From Planctomycetota bacterium (GTDB lineage Bacteria; Planctomycetota; E44-bin39), in the NCBI GenBank assembly GCA_004376375.1, contig SOJX01000113.1, forward strand, positions 1-64,000: a DNA stretch of 64,000 nt, in the 5' to 3' direction. Below the pieces are notes generated by a model, which did no database searches, had not been told where the DNA came from, and worked only from the letters and a program-made list of their open reading frames with translations. Below, piece by piece: positions 41,036 to 49,508 of this stretch (positions are counted from its first letter, which is position 1; each line of letters opens with the position of its first letter). Both the position numbers and the translations under genes were made by a program.

Positions 41036-42358
41036 ATGTACGGCAGAATGATAAAACGAATTCTCGTGCTTTTCGTCCTCGGCGCGATTATCGTGCCCGC
41101 CTTCGGCGACGCCGGACTCGTGACGATACCCAAGCGCGACAAAGTACAACTTACTATCTACAACAGCGAGGACATTACGTTTGTAAAGGAGTCCCGCTAC
41201 ATTACCTTCAAGAAGGGCATCAACCGCATCGAGTTCGCCTGGACGAACACGCTTATCGATCCGACCTCGGCCAGCCTGCGCGCGGTTAATAAGCCCGACA
41301 AGCTGGAGATTCTCGACACCTCGTATCCCCCGAGACGGAACGACGCGCTGGTCTGGCACGTCCAGTGCGACGACCCCGGCCAGTACCTCGTTGAAGTGGA
41401 ATACTTCACAAGCGGCCTGACCTGGACCTCGGATTACGTGCTCGTGGCGAACCCTCTCGAGACCGAGGTGCACTTCAAGAACAACATCACCATCACCAAC
41501 CGCTCCGGCGAGGATTATGCCGACGCCGAGACCCGCGTGGTCGTCGGCACGATAAACCTCGTCGAGAAGATACGCCAGCTCGCCCAGGGAATCATGAAGG
41601 GCGCGCCGCAGGAAGAGATTCGCAAGGAAGCGGCAAGACGGTGGGTTGGAAGAAGGGCCCGTAAAACCGCCGCCCCCGCGGCAAGACCGAAAAAGGTTAT
41701 CAAGGAGGGGCTCTCGGAGTATTTCATCTACACCATCGAAGGCAAGGAGACCGTAAAGAACAACTGGTCGAAAAAGCTCAGGAGCCTGGAGCAGCATCCC
41801 GTGCCGATAAAGGTTACCTACCGCTACGACCAGCGCAAGTACGGCGCAAAACCGGTAAAGGTCTACAACCTGAAGAACGACGGCAAGTCGAAGCTCGGCG
41901 AAACGCCGCTGCCCGACGGCTCGATAAGGGTCTTCAGAAAGGTGAAAGGCTCCGACGACCTGAGCTATCTCGGCCAGGCCACGACCAAGTACGTGCCCAT
42001 CGATTCCGAGTTCGAGATCAACCTCGGCGCGGACGACATGATAACGCTCGAGCGCAAAAAGCTGGAGCACCAGATCCTCAACCTCAACTTCGACCGGTGG
42101 AGCCGGGTCAACGGCTGGGACCAGGTTGAGAAGTTCAGCACCGAGATTACCAATTTCGACAAACAGACCCGCACCGTGCTCGTCCGCAGGTATTTCAGCG
42201 GCGATTACGACATCAAGTTTCCGCGCAACTTCCCGGGCAAGATAAAAAAGGAAAATGCAAATACATATCTCCTTACTTTTGAAATCAAGCCCGGCGAGAA
42301 GTTCAAGTATGAGTATCGCCTTACCACCCGCATGGGAGCGAACGCGAAGAAGCGGTAG
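41036..42358 (+). CDS. DUF4139-like exported protein, third tandem paralogue
   Basis: A 440-residue exported protein (signal peptide ILVLFVLGAIIVPAFG). It matches the first paralogue in DAGLVTIPKR, VQLTIYNSEDIT, IDPTSA, YFTSGLTWTSDYVLVA, YADAETRVVVGTINLVEKI, LSYLGQATTKYVPIDSE and the last strand FKYEYRLTTR. A Lys/Arg/Ala-rich linker lies at about 195-225. AGGAGG sits 6 bases before ATG 41036, the best ribosome-binding site of the three. A strong terminator-like hairpin follows at 42413. A structural or surface role is possible but not shown. Confidence 0.78.
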   Translation: MYGRMIKRILVLFVLGAIIVPAFGDAGLVTIPKRDKVQLTIYNSEDITFVKESRYITFKKGINRIEFAWTNTLIDPTSASLRAVNKPDKLEILDTSYPPRRNDALVWHVQCDDPGQYLVEVEYFTSGLTWTSDYVLVANPLETEVHFKNNITITNRSGEDYADAETRVVVGTINLVEKIRQLAQGIMKGAPQEEIRKEAARRWVGRRARKTAAPAARPKKVIKEGLSEYFIYTIEGKETVKNNWSKKLRSLEQHPVPIKVTYRYDQRKYGAKPVKVYNLKNDGKSKLGETPLPDGSIRVFRKVKGSDDLSYLGQATTKYVPIDSEFEINLGADDMITLERKKLEHQILNLNFDRWSRVNGWDQVEKFSTEITNFDKQTRTVLVRRYFSGDYDIKFPRNFPGKIKKENANTYLLTFEIKPGEKFKYEYRLTTRMGANAKKR

Positions 42359-42412
42359 CCCCGGACTTATCCGCTCCCGGCTGCAGGCCGGCCGCGGTAA
42401 GAGTTTTCCGCA

Positions 42413-42444
42413 CGGCCGGACGATCAAACCGATTCGTCCGGCCG
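42413..42444 (+). terminator. Hairpin terminator after the DUF4139-like operon
   Basis: A perfect 11-bp stem (CGGCCGGACGA / TCGTCCGGCCG) with a 9-base loop, followed by GGTGCTTTA. The T-run is short, so termination strength is uncertain. Confidence 0.65.
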
Positions 42445-42456
42445 GGTGCTTTAAGG

Positions 42457-42491
42457 GGGATAAGGGATACGGGATAGGGGATAAAGGAATA
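42457..42491. repeat. Heptamer array (GGGATAx)
   Basis: Five consecutive 7-bp units: GGGATAA, GGGATAC, GGGATAG, GGGATAA, AGGAATA. It lies just after the terminator hairpin in a 320-bp gap that holds no gene. No inverted arm is seen here. Confidence 0.82.
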
Positions 42492-42561
42492 CAGGCCAAT
42501 AGCGCACGAAGCTCAATTCAAGCGAAAAACCGGAGAGGCACTATTTATATCTCACCTTTTC

Positions 42562-42590
42562 TTGACACGCTTTCGTGCATCTGTTATAGT
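42562..42590 (+). promoter_or_regulatory. Sigma-70-type promoter for the 1060-residue gene
   Basis: TTGACA (42562-42567), 17-bp spacer, TATAGT (42585-42590), about 80 bp before the ATG at 42679. Confidence 0.8.
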
Positions 42591-42678
42591 TTCCTGGTTC
42601 TGGAATCTGTCCGGGGATGTAAAAGTGAAGGACAGTGTCCATGGAAATCCGGCCTCTTTGGGTTACGGACGTCTTTAG

Positions 42679-45600
42679 ATGGAAAAACTCGAAGGACAAC
42701 TCACCATAAGACTGCTGGAGGATATATTCACCAGGCTCCAGCAGAAAGAGATTGTGGCGAATCTCCACATTTCCGACGGTGAGTCCGAGCGGGTCGCCTA
42801 TATCTCCGTCGGTGCGCTCAGGATGCTTGTTTTCGGACCGCGCCGCGGCCTGCGTTTCGGGGAGATTCTCGTTGAGGCGAAAATGGCCACGGAAGAAGAC
42901 GTGAATACCGCGCTCGAAGACCAGAAAAACCTCGACAAGCCCCCCAGGCTGCTCGGAGAGATACTCGTTGAAATGGGCAAGCTGACAGAGAAAAAGGTCA
43001 ACCGTGTCCTGGGGGTCCAGGTAAAGAGGGAATTCCTCGATTGCTTTACCTGGCGCGACGCCATGGTGCGTTTTGTGGGCGGTGATCCGTCGCCGAAACT
43101 TTTTGACCCGGAGCGCCAGGTTATCAAGTACTCGGAAAACCTGCCGGAGTTTTTCTCCTCCCTTTCCCAGGCCCTTGCCGAGCATCGCGAGGTTCAGGGC
43201 ACTTTTCGGAGCGTTGTCGACATTCCGACGCTTTCCGAGGAGTGGCGGCGTGAAGACGTGCTCAAGAAACACAAGGGCATGACGAAAAAAATTCTCGACC
43301 TGGTGGACGGAACAAGCAAGATCAGAGACATCGCCCGCGCCACGCACATCACGGAGCACGAGTGCATGGTCGCGCTTCACAGGCGGGTCGCGGCCGGAGA
43401 GGTTACGATTGATTGGTCGCGCGACCCCGCCACCGTGAAGCGCGAGCGGAGTGTGGTCATCGCCGAGTGCGAGCGCCTTGAGCGCGCGGTCAGTGAGATG
43501 GTTGAGGACCGCCTCGCGCGGCAAAGGCTTGCCCTTGACTATGAGTATCTCGGCGAGCACGAGAAGTCGGCGGAGCAGTGGAGCATCCTGATAGACAAAG
43601 AGATCGAGCTCGGACACGTGGACAACGCGCTCACCGCCCTCGAAAAAAAGATAAAGATATACCCGACCGATTTCGAGGCGCACGAGAAGCGCATCCAGGT
43701 TGCCGCAAGAGGCCTTCGGGGCGATATCGCTATCAAGTATGGGGTTGAGCTCGCAAGGTTGTACGCCAAGTACGGTTTCACCAACCGCGCTTTCGGGCTT
43801 TACGAAAAGATCATCGAATGGGCGCCCTCCAACGTGGAGGCGAGGCGCGGCTTTGCCGAGCTCGCCCGGGAGACGGGCAACCGCAAGGCAGCGCTGGAGC
43901 ACCTGAGGGAAGTTGCCACCGAGCTGGAGAAGGACGGTGCCGGGGAAATCCTGGAAGAGGTTTACTCCGAGCTTATCAAGCTTGACACAACGGACAGCGC
44001 GGCCCGCTCGTTCCTTCGCGACCGCGCGGCTGCGCAACTGTCATGGTTCAGGCGGCGGGGGCCGTTCGCGCTATGCCTGCTCCTCATTCTGCTGTCAATC
44101 GGTCTCGTTGTAACGGATACGCACTCGCGGATCGAGCTTCAGGCCGCGGCCCAAAAGGCCCGCGAGATGTTTTATGCCGGGTCCCCGGAGGCGTCCAGGC
44201 CTCTGGAGCTGTTCAAGGAAAAAATCATATATTCATTCACTCCGGCCGCCAGGCATGCAACCAAGTTGATTGGAGAGCTTGAGACTGCACGCAAGCAGGC
44301 GGGAAGTATCCAACTGTCCGACCTGATGTGGCGCGTCAGGAATCTTGACCTCCCGGCGAATGACGTTGCATCCGCGGAAAAGCATCTGAAGATGATTATC
44401 GCCGCCGGCAGCGGCACCCCCTTGGGCGCCGAGGCGAATGATGAATTACAACTCATTCTCGACAATAGAGCCGAAGTGCGGCACCGATGGACGCTTGAAG
44501 TGGAGAGCGTTCTTAAAAGAGAATCGTTTGGCCCCGAGCGGGGCGAGGAAGCCTACACAAACGCGCGCAGGATATTGAAAACAGCACCGAGCTGGGCCTA
44601 CCCGATAGAGCCTTTCATCCCCCGTTTCGTGCGAAGCGACCCACCGGGCGCAATGATTTTTCTTGACGGCAGGCCAAAAGGGCACACTCCCCAGATTGTC
44701 CGGATGCCGGCCAATGCCCCCGCCAGACTGGAATTGTCTCTCCCGGGCGGGTACGAGAACGCCTCCCGCATGGTTTCGGCGGACGCGCCGTTTGAAGTGA
44801 ATATGTCGCTTGGACGTCCGATACGATGGCGGCTGGAACTGGACGGCTGCGTGAGCGCGCCCATCACCGTCGTTGACGGCGTCGCATACTGCTGCGCCGA
44901 GAACGGCCTGGTCGCCGCGGTGGATACGAAGAACGGCAAGCTTCTCTGGTCGACCCATCCGGTGCGCCCGGATAAAACACCGCTTTTTTCTCCGATTCCG
45001 TACGCGCCTGCGGTGTCGGCCCGGCACGTCGTTGCAGCTACCGTTCATAATGGCGCGTTCGTCCTTGACCGTAACACCGGCGCCGTTATCCGTCACCTGA
45101 GGGACGTTCAGGAAATATCCGCGCCCCCGGTTTTTTCAACCGACGGCTCGCTCTGTTTTGTGACCGGCGACGACGGTTACCTTTATACCTACGAGACGAC
45201 GCGTTTCGCGCAGCGCGGCGGTTATCTCGACCTCGACTCGAAAGTGCTCGGCACCCCCGTTTTCGACGGTTCTTATCTTCTGGTCTGCACGTTCGAGGGC
45301 AAATGCCTGGTGGTGGACACGGAACTGAGTACTATCGTGAAAAGCGTCGACCTCAATAGCCCGATTACGTTCGGTCCGATCAATCTGCGCGACAGGATAC
45401 TTGCCGTTTCCCACAAGGCGGATACTCCGATCCTGTATACGGTCAAGCTCGTACAGGAAGACCCGCGCCGCCCCAGTTCTCCCGAGGGTGTGATTGTTAC
45501 CGGGAAGCATGAGCGGATGGGGCGGACTTCAGCCACTCCGACCTACATCCCGGATGCGCTGTATATCCCATCATCTGCGGGAAGAGTGGCGGCGATGAGC

Positions 45601-45861
45601 GTGGGCGGTCCCAAAGTGGACTTGCTCTGGGTCGAGACGCTCGGGGCCGGGCCCCTCTCGGCGATCGCTGTTGCAGACGTCGAGGACCTCTGCTACGCGG
45701 TGGACGGCTCGGGCCGGCTGCACGCGTTTAGCCGGACCAGGGGGGAGGTGCAGTGGAGCACTTCCGCGCCGACCGGCTTTACCTCGCCGCCAGCCGTGGC
45801 GCCGAACGGGGTGCTCGTCTGCGGCACCGACGCCGTGCTTTACATGCTTGAGTTCAAATAA
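42679..45861 (+). CDS. Multidomain membrane protein: MshEN-like c-di-GMP domain, TPR, PEGA, PQQ propeller
   Basis: A 1060-residue protein. Residues 1-55 resemble a DUF4388/PATAN domain. Residues 58-114 hold two 24-residue motifs (LRFGEILVEAKMATEEDV...ALEDQ and RLLGEILVEMGKLTEKKV...VLGVQ) of the MshEN type that binds cyclic di-GMP in some pilus and secretion ATPases. A helical TPR-like region (about 270-445) leads to one membrane helix (458-477, preceded by WFRRR). Beyond it come a helical stretch, a PEGA domain (SDPPGAMIFLDGRPKGHTP, about 652-670) and a PQQ/YVTN-type propeller (715-1060). The positive-inside rule puts the N-terminal part in the cytoplasm and the propeller in the periplasm, so it may pass a nucleotide signal across the membrane (inference). 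Confidence 0.8.
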   Translation: MEKLEGQLTIRLLEDIFTRLQQKEIVANLHISDGESERVAYISVGALRMLVFGPRRGLRFGEILVEAKMATEEDVNTALEDQKNLDKPPRLLGEILVEMGKLTEKKVNRVLGVQVKREFLDCFTWRDAMVRFVGGDPSPKLFDPERQVIKYSENLPEFFSSLSQALAEHREVQGTFRSVVDIPTLSEEWRREDVLKKHKGMTKKILDLVDGTSKIRDIARATHITEHECMVALHRRVAAGEVTIDWSRDPATVKRERSVVIAECERLERAVSEMVEDRLARQRLALDYEYLGEHEKSAEQWSILIDKEIELGHVDNALTALEKKIKIYPTDFEAHEKRIQVAARGLRGDIAIKYGVELARLYAKYGFTNRAFGLYEKIIEWAPSNVEARRGFAELARETGNRKAALEHLREVATELEKDGAGEILEEVYSELIKLDTTDSAARSFLRDRAAAQLSWFRRRGPFALCLLLILLSIGLVVTDTHSRIELQAAAQKAREMFYAGSPEASRPLELFKEKIIYSFTPAARHATKLIGELETARKQAGSIQLSDLMWRVRNLDLPANDVASAEKHLKMIIAAGSGTPLGAEANDELQLILDNRAEVRHRWTLEVESVLKRESFGPERGEEAYTNARRILKTAPSWAYPIEPFIPRFVRSDPPGAMIFLDGRPKGHTPQIVRMPANAPARLELSLPGGYENASRMVSADAPFEVNMSLGRPIRWRLELDGCVSAPITVVDGVAYCCAENGLVAAVDTKNGKLLWSTHPVRPDKTPLFSPIPYAPAVSARHVVAATVHNGAFVLDRNTGAVIRHLRDVQEISAPPVFSTDGSLCFVTGDDGYLYTYETTRFAQRGGYLDLDSKVLGTPVFDGSYLLVCTFEGKCLVVDTELSTIVKSVDLNSPITFGPINLRDRILAVSHKADTPILYTVKLVQEDPRRPSSPEGVIVTGKHERMGRTSATPTYIPDALYIPSSAGRVAAMSVGGPKVDLLWVETLGAGPLSAIAVADVEDLCYAVDGSGRLHAFSRTRGEVQWSTSAPTGFTSPPAVAPNGVLVCGTDAVLYMLEFK

Positions 45862-45942
45862 GTCACAAGTCGCAGGTCACAGGTCACAAGTCATAATAAA
45901 TAAACGTTTATTCGTTACGACTTGTGACATGCAACATGGATT
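45862..45942. repeat. Inverted heptamer arrays (GTCACAA / TTGTGAC)
   Basis: Five units directly after the stop codon (GTCACAA, GTCGCAG, GTCACAG, GTCACAA, GTCATAA; 45862-45896), an AT-rich spacer, then right-arm units TTACGAC, TTGTGAC, ATGCAAC, ATGGATT (45915-45942). The word ends 5 bases before the next ATG, so the array also occupies that gene's ribosome-binding region. Confidence 0.85.
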
Positions 45943-45947
45943 AGGTT

Positions 45948-46730
45948 ATGCGCATAGGAGCTTACGCAACTTTTGGCCGGCTCGACGATCTGGACGAGCG
46001 CTTTGAAGGCGTGGATTTTCCGGTAGAGCTTGCGCTGCCGCACCGGCCGGAGCGTTTCGAGCTTATTCTCAGCCACCTCGACGCGGTGGCCGCGTTTGTT
46101 GAGAGCCGCGGGATTGAAGTACTGACCATCCAGGCGCCCGAGGTCAGCATCAGCGACCCCAACGCGCTCACGTGGCTTCTGCCCGTCTGCAAGTTCGCCG
46201 ACGGCCTCGGGGTGGGAAATGTGACCGTCCATCCCGAAAAGTGCAAAGATGACAAAGAGAAAGAATCCAAAAGGGAATCATTTCTCCGCAATCTGGGCGT
46301 CGCGGCCGATACGTACGGCGGAACGCTTTCGGTCGAGACTTTTGCCGAAGATTTCTGGCTCCCGTCGAGGCAGGAAATCGTTGAAAGCGAACTGCCGATG
46401 ACGCTTGACGTGCCGCTTGTGGGCTCTGCCGAGGAAACGCGGGGACTTATTCGTAATTACCTTCCGAGAATCGCGACCGTCCACCTTTCATCATGGAGCG
46501 AGGATGAACGCCACCTTCCCCTCGATGAAGAGAGCGCCGTGCTTGCGCTTCTCCTGAAGGGAATCGGCTTCGAAGGCAACGTAATTCTCGAATACAAGCC
46601 ATGGCACTGGTACAGGGTCAGGGGCGACATTACCCGCCTCACTAATATAATCGAGACAGGCGAAGTCCGGCCCTTCCCGCCGATTGACGACAAATACCGC
46701 GAAGACAAGTCGATGTGGAAATTTAAATAG
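45948..46730 (+). CDS. Xylose isomerase-like TIM-barrel protein
   Basis: A 260-residue member of the sugar phosphate isomerase/epimerase (AP endonuclease 2-like) superfamily. The likely metal ligands lie at strand ends: VTVHPEK, SVETFAEDF, MTLDVPL, VHLSSWSEDE and ILEYKPWHW. It starts MRIGAYATFGRLDDLDER. Members range from sugar isomerases to DNA endonucleases; substrate cannot be read from this sequence. It lies 86 bp after the 1060-residue gene, across a heptamer array, and is convergent with the acyl-CoA synthetase gene 670 bp away. Confidence 0.8.
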   Translation: MRIGAYATFGRLDDLDERFEGVDFPVELALPHRPERFELILSHLDAVAAFVESRGIEVLTIQAPEVSISDPNALTWLLPVCKFADGLGVGNVTVHPEKCKDDKEKESKRESFLRNLGVAADTYGGTLSVETFAEDFWLPSRQEIVESELPMTLDVPLVGSAEETRGLIRNYLPRIATVHLSSWSEDERHLPLDEESAVLALLLKGIGFEGNVILEYKPWHWYRVRGDITRLTNIIETGEVRPFPPIDDKYREDKSMWKFK

Positions 46731-46742
46731 CCTGGCTTTAAA

Positions 46743-46823
46743 AGTATGAAGTATGAAAGTTGAAGTGTGAAATACATTATTAATGTATTCCGCTTTTCAT
46801 CCTTTATACTTCATCCTTCATCC
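46743..46823. repeat. Inverted heptamer arrays (AGTATGA / TTCATCC)
   Basis: Left arm AGTATGA, AGTATGA, AAGTTGA, AGTGTGA (46743-46770); a spacer that itself is a palindrome (AATACATTA...TAATGTATT); right arm TTCATCC, TTTATAC, TTCATCC, TTCATCC (46796-46823). Begins 12 bases after the TIM-barrel stop codon. Confidence 0.86.
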
Positions 46824-46836
46824 TTAAAAGAAGACA

Positions 46837-46863
46837 TCCCCGGGCGGTTCCCCCACCCGGGGA
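46837..46863. terminator. Bidirectional terminator hairpin between convergent units
   Basis: An 8-bp stem (TCCCCGGG / CCCGGGGA) with an 11-base loop. On the plus strand it is followed by CATTTTCTTTT, on the minus strand by TGTCTTCTTTT, so it could end transcription from either side. Confidence 0.78.
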
Positions 46864-47081
46864 CATTTTCTTTTACGCATTCGACCACCGGAGTGGAACC
46901 CCCCTAAACTCCGGCCCCGTACAGCCGAATCCGTTCATAATTGCGTCCGGGACCGCCGCGCGATGCCGCGACCTGCGTTCCCCCAATCCCTGCACTGCCT
47001 GGTGCACAGGATGCCGGGCCTGTCCGCGATAGATTCCTCAAGGGCTTTGCGCCTGCTGCCAGGTCACGCCCTGGGGTTATT
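46864..47081 (-). ncRNA. Candidate structured non-coding RNA
   Basis: About 218 GC-rich bases with no credible protein: both strands have stops or lack starts. Local stems are visible, for example CCGGAGT/ACTCCGG near its minus-strand 3' end. On the minus strand it would end at the terminator 46837-46863. It is enclosed by two inverted heptamer arrays (46743 and 47082). I checked it by eye against 6S, SRP, tmRNA and RNase P landmarks and found no match. Decayed sequence is the alternative. Confidence 0.3.
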
Positions 47082-47155
47082 TTAGTGGTTAGTCGTTAGT
47101 GGTTAGCAGTTAGTCTGTAGTAAACATACAACAACCGACTGACAACTATTCGACT
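47082..47155. repeat. Heptamer array (TTAGTGG) with loose inverted partner
   Basis: Five units TTAGTGG, TTAGTCG, TTAGTGG, TTAGCAG, TTAGTCT (47082-47116), a short spacer, then a looser right arm with GACT/AACT words at 7-8 bp spacing (about 47133-47155). Confidence 0.8.
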
Positions 47156-47326
47156 ATCGTACCGCCGCGGAAAGACCGCACACCCCGTTTTACCTTCGAG
47201 GGCTGCAAATGAGCGAGAGGTGCTGCCGCGAAACAGCTCCCCTCTCTCGCCGTTAATATAACCTGTCAATTTGGCAAAAGTAGGTAAGGTTTGTGAAAAT
47301 ACGGTGAACATCCACATTTTTAAAAT
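47156..47326. other. Non-coding stretch with a branched hairpin
   Basis: No gene seen. A stem GCGAGAG/CTCTCGC (47213-47219 with 47244-47250) encloses an inner GCTG/CAGC. On the minus strand a TTGACA occurs near 47266-47271 but no matching -10 box. A short frame spanning this region lacks protein-like composition. Confidence 0.45.
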
Positions 47327-47386
47327 GGTAGGCCCGGCTCTCCAGCCGGGCATTAAGGATTGCGCGGCAGGAGTGCCGCGCCTGCC
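47327..47386. repeat. TGTAGG-type element, copy 4 (double hairpin)
   Basis: Hairpins GCCCGGC/GCCGGGC and GCGCGGCA/TGCCGCGC within GGTAGGC...GCCTGCC ends. Its reverse complement aligns with 35976-36034 over the whole length, including the ACTC-TGCCGCGCAATCC core. It lies 12 bases beyond the stop of the acyl-CoA synthetase gene. Confidence 0.88.
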
Positions 47387-47398
47387 AATTATCGGACG

Positions 47399-49477
47399 TT
47401 ATTTTGCGATTGCAATCCGCGCGTCGACTACCATTGTGCGGTCTTTTTCCGGAAAAGCCATTACAGGATTAAAATCGAGTTCTGAAATCTCAGGGTTTTC
47501 CATAAGCATCTGCGAAAGGCGGGTCATGATCTCGGCAAGCGCGTCTATATCGACGCCTTCCTGTCCGCGTACGCCCTTGAGAAGCGGGTAACCCTTAATG
47601 GATTTAATTGCATCAAGCGCTTCATTCATGCTGATGGGAGCAAGTTTGAATACGACGTCTTTGAAGACCTCGACGTGTATGCCGCCGAGGCCGAACATTA
47701 TCGTGTGCCCGACTTCGGACCGGGATGCGCCCGCAATTACCTCTTTTCCTTCGCCCAGATATCTCTGAACGAGAAACTTCGGTTTGTAGGACGCGAATTT
47801 TTCGGAAAGCTCCCTGAACGCATCGGCAAGTTCGTCGGGGCCGGTCAGGTTCAGGCGCACGCCGCCTACATCGGTCTTGTGGACGATGTTCTTCGCCTCC
47901 ACCTTCAGTGCAACCGGATAACCGATTGTATCAGCCGTGAGGAGCGCCTCGTCGTCCGTTGAGACTATGGTATGGCCGGCGCGTGGGATTCGATATGCAT
48001 CAAGCAGCCCGGCTGTGCCGCCGGAAGGAAGAAACCCGTCTGATGCATTGTCGATAATTTTCCGCGCCTTATCGCCGTCAACGTCATATTTCGGCGGCGT
48101 TCCCAGGTCGCGCGCCTGGTATTCGCTGTACTTCACCATCGCGTGGAGCGCGCGTGCCGCCGACTCCGGGAAATAATAACTCGGCAAGCCGCCTTTCTTG
48201 ATAATGTCGAGCGTAGGCTGCCAGGTCTCGTTGGTCATTACGCACATGATGAACGTCTTGTCGGTCTTTTTCGATTCGGCCACGATGGATTTCGCGATGC
48301 CTTCGCAGTCGGCGAAGAACGGGGTGATGAAGCACACGATAAGCGAATCGTTGTTCGGGTCGTCGAGCATCGCCTTGACCGAGACGCCGAAATCCTCCGG
48401 TGACGCGGTCGCCATCATGTCGATCGGGTTATGGACGGAAGACGTGCCGAACAGTGCCTCGCGGAGCGTGTTCTGCGTTTCCTCGGTCGGGGTCGGGATT
48501 TCGAGCCCGCGCTTGACAAGTTCATCCACGGCGAGAATCGCAGGGCTGCCCGCGTTGGTGACCAGCCCGACCCGGCGGCCCTTCGGCGCGGGCTGGCATG
48601 AGAATGCGATTGCGGCTTCGCAAAGGTCCTGGACGCTGTCGAACGACGGGATGCCCGCCTTTTCGAAAATCACCTCGGTCGTCGTGTCTTCCTTAATGAG
48701 ACCGCCGGTGTGCGACGCGACCGCTTTGGCGCCCGCCAGAGTCTTTCCCGACTTGAAACCGATGATAGGTTTCTTCTTCGACACTTTCGCGCACACGTCG
48801 AGGAACTCCTGCGGCTTCGCGAGGCTCTCGACGTGGACGATGATTACGCGGCAGCCGTCGTCATCGCCCATGTACTCGATAAGCTCGGGGATGGAAATGT
48901 CGCACGCGTTGCCGTTCGAAGCGTACATCCGTATGCCGATTCCGAGCTCACTTATGTAATTGTTTATAACCTCGGCGACCCCGCCGCCCTGCGCCATGAT
49001 TGAAATATGCCCCGGCTTGATGCGGCTGTAGGTGAAGTTCGAGAACATCGACGCCTTCGGGTCCGTGTTCATCACGCCCTGGCAGTTGGGGCCGAAAAGG
49101 CGCACGCCGAGGCGCTTGCCCGCGGCGACGAGCTCGTCTTCCATCTTCTGTCCTTCGGGGCCGATTTCCTTGAAGCCAGAGGTGTTGACTATCGCCACCT
49201 TGACGCCTTTTTCCGCGCACTGCTCGAGTATGGGGATGGTGAGCGTGTTCTTCACGATGATGTGCGCAAGGTCGACCTCGTCCGGCACCTCGAGAATGGA
49301 TTTGTATGCCTTGAGTCCGCAGACCTCGTCGAGCTTCGGGTGCACAGGAAACAGTTTCCCAGTGAACTTATAGTTCTGCAGGTTGGTGCAGATACGGTGG
49401 CCGATGGTCAGCGGGTTGTTGTTTGCGCCTATGAGCGCCGTCGCCCGGGGGTAGAACAGTGCGTCGAGGTCGGACAT
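47399..49477 (-). CDS. ADP-forming acyl-CoA synthetase (acetate-CoA ligase family)
   Basis: A 692-residue fused alpha-beta NDP-forming acyl-CoA synthetase. The CoA-binding Rossmann start (YPRATALIGANNNPLTIG), FGPNCQGV, the phospho-His loop ASHTGGLIKEDTTTEVIFEKAG and a C-terminal ATP-grasp domain (YPVALKVEAKNIVHKTDVGGVRLNL; EVIAGASR; DFNPVMAF) are all present. These enzymes reversibly make acyl-CoA from acid, CoA and ATP, or conserve energy from acyl-CoA. Substrate could be acetate, an aromatic acid or a branched acid. It is the last gene of a directon with a BCR/dehydratase-like subunit and activase. GGAG lies 5 bases before the ATG. Confidence 0.9.
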   Translation of the reverse strand: MSDLDALFYPRATALIGANNNPLTIGHRICTNLQNYKFTGKLFPVHPKLDEVCGLKAYKSILEVPDEVDLAHIIVKNTLTIPILEQCAEKGVKVAIVNTSGFKEIGPEGQKMEDELVAAGKRLGVRLFGPNCQGVMNTDPKASMFSNFTYSRIKPGHISIMAQGGGVAEVINNYISELGIGIRMYASNGNACDISIPELIEYMGDDDGCRVIIVHVESLAKPQEFLDVCAKVSKKKPIIGFKSGKTLAGAKAVASHTGGLIKEDTTTEVIFEKAGIPSFDSVQDLCEAAIAFSCQPAPKGRRVGLVTNAGSPAILAVDELVKRGLEIPTPTEETQNTLREALFGTSSVHNPIDMMATASPEDFGVSVKAMLDDPNNDSLIVCFITPFFADCEGIAKSIVAESKKTDKTFIMCVMTNETWQPTLDIIKKGGLPSYYFPESAARALHAMVKYSEYQARDLGTPPKYDVDGDKARKIIDNASDGFLPSGGTAGLLDAYRIPRAGHTIVSTDDEALLTADTIGYPVALKVEAKNIVHKTDVGGVRLNLTGPDELADAFRELSEKFASYKPKFLVQRYLGEGKEVIAGASRSEVGHTIMFGLGGIHVEVFKDVVFKLAPISMNEALDAIKSIKGYPLLKGVRGQEGVDIDALAEIMTRLSQMLMENPEISELDFNPVMAFPEKDRTMVVDARIAIAK

Positions 49478-49508
49478 TTTGTTCTCCGGTTAAGTATGAT
49501 GGTCTTCG

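Noticed and set aside
40907..42499. Long open frame (530 codons) on the minus strand opposite the third DUF4139-like gene
   Set aside because: It is antisense to a gene with signal peptide, good ribosome-binding site and clear paralogues; its Leu/Val/Arg/Asp-rich composition is the usual shadow of GC-rich coding sequence.
42541..44037. Open frame of 498 codons on the minus strand
   Set aside because: It lies opposite the 1060-residue gene, has no ribosome-binding site or recognisable domain, and shows shadow-like composition.
46864..47081. Possible tmRNA, 6S, SRP or RNase P RNA
   Set aside because: None of the conserved landmark sequences of these RNAs could be found on either strand by eye, so it is listed only as an unassigned candidate.
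47096..47353. 85-codon frame on the minus strand in the 46.7-47.4 kb gap
   Set aside because: It runs through a heptamer array, a hairpin stretch and part of a TGTAGG element, and has no ribosome-binding site.
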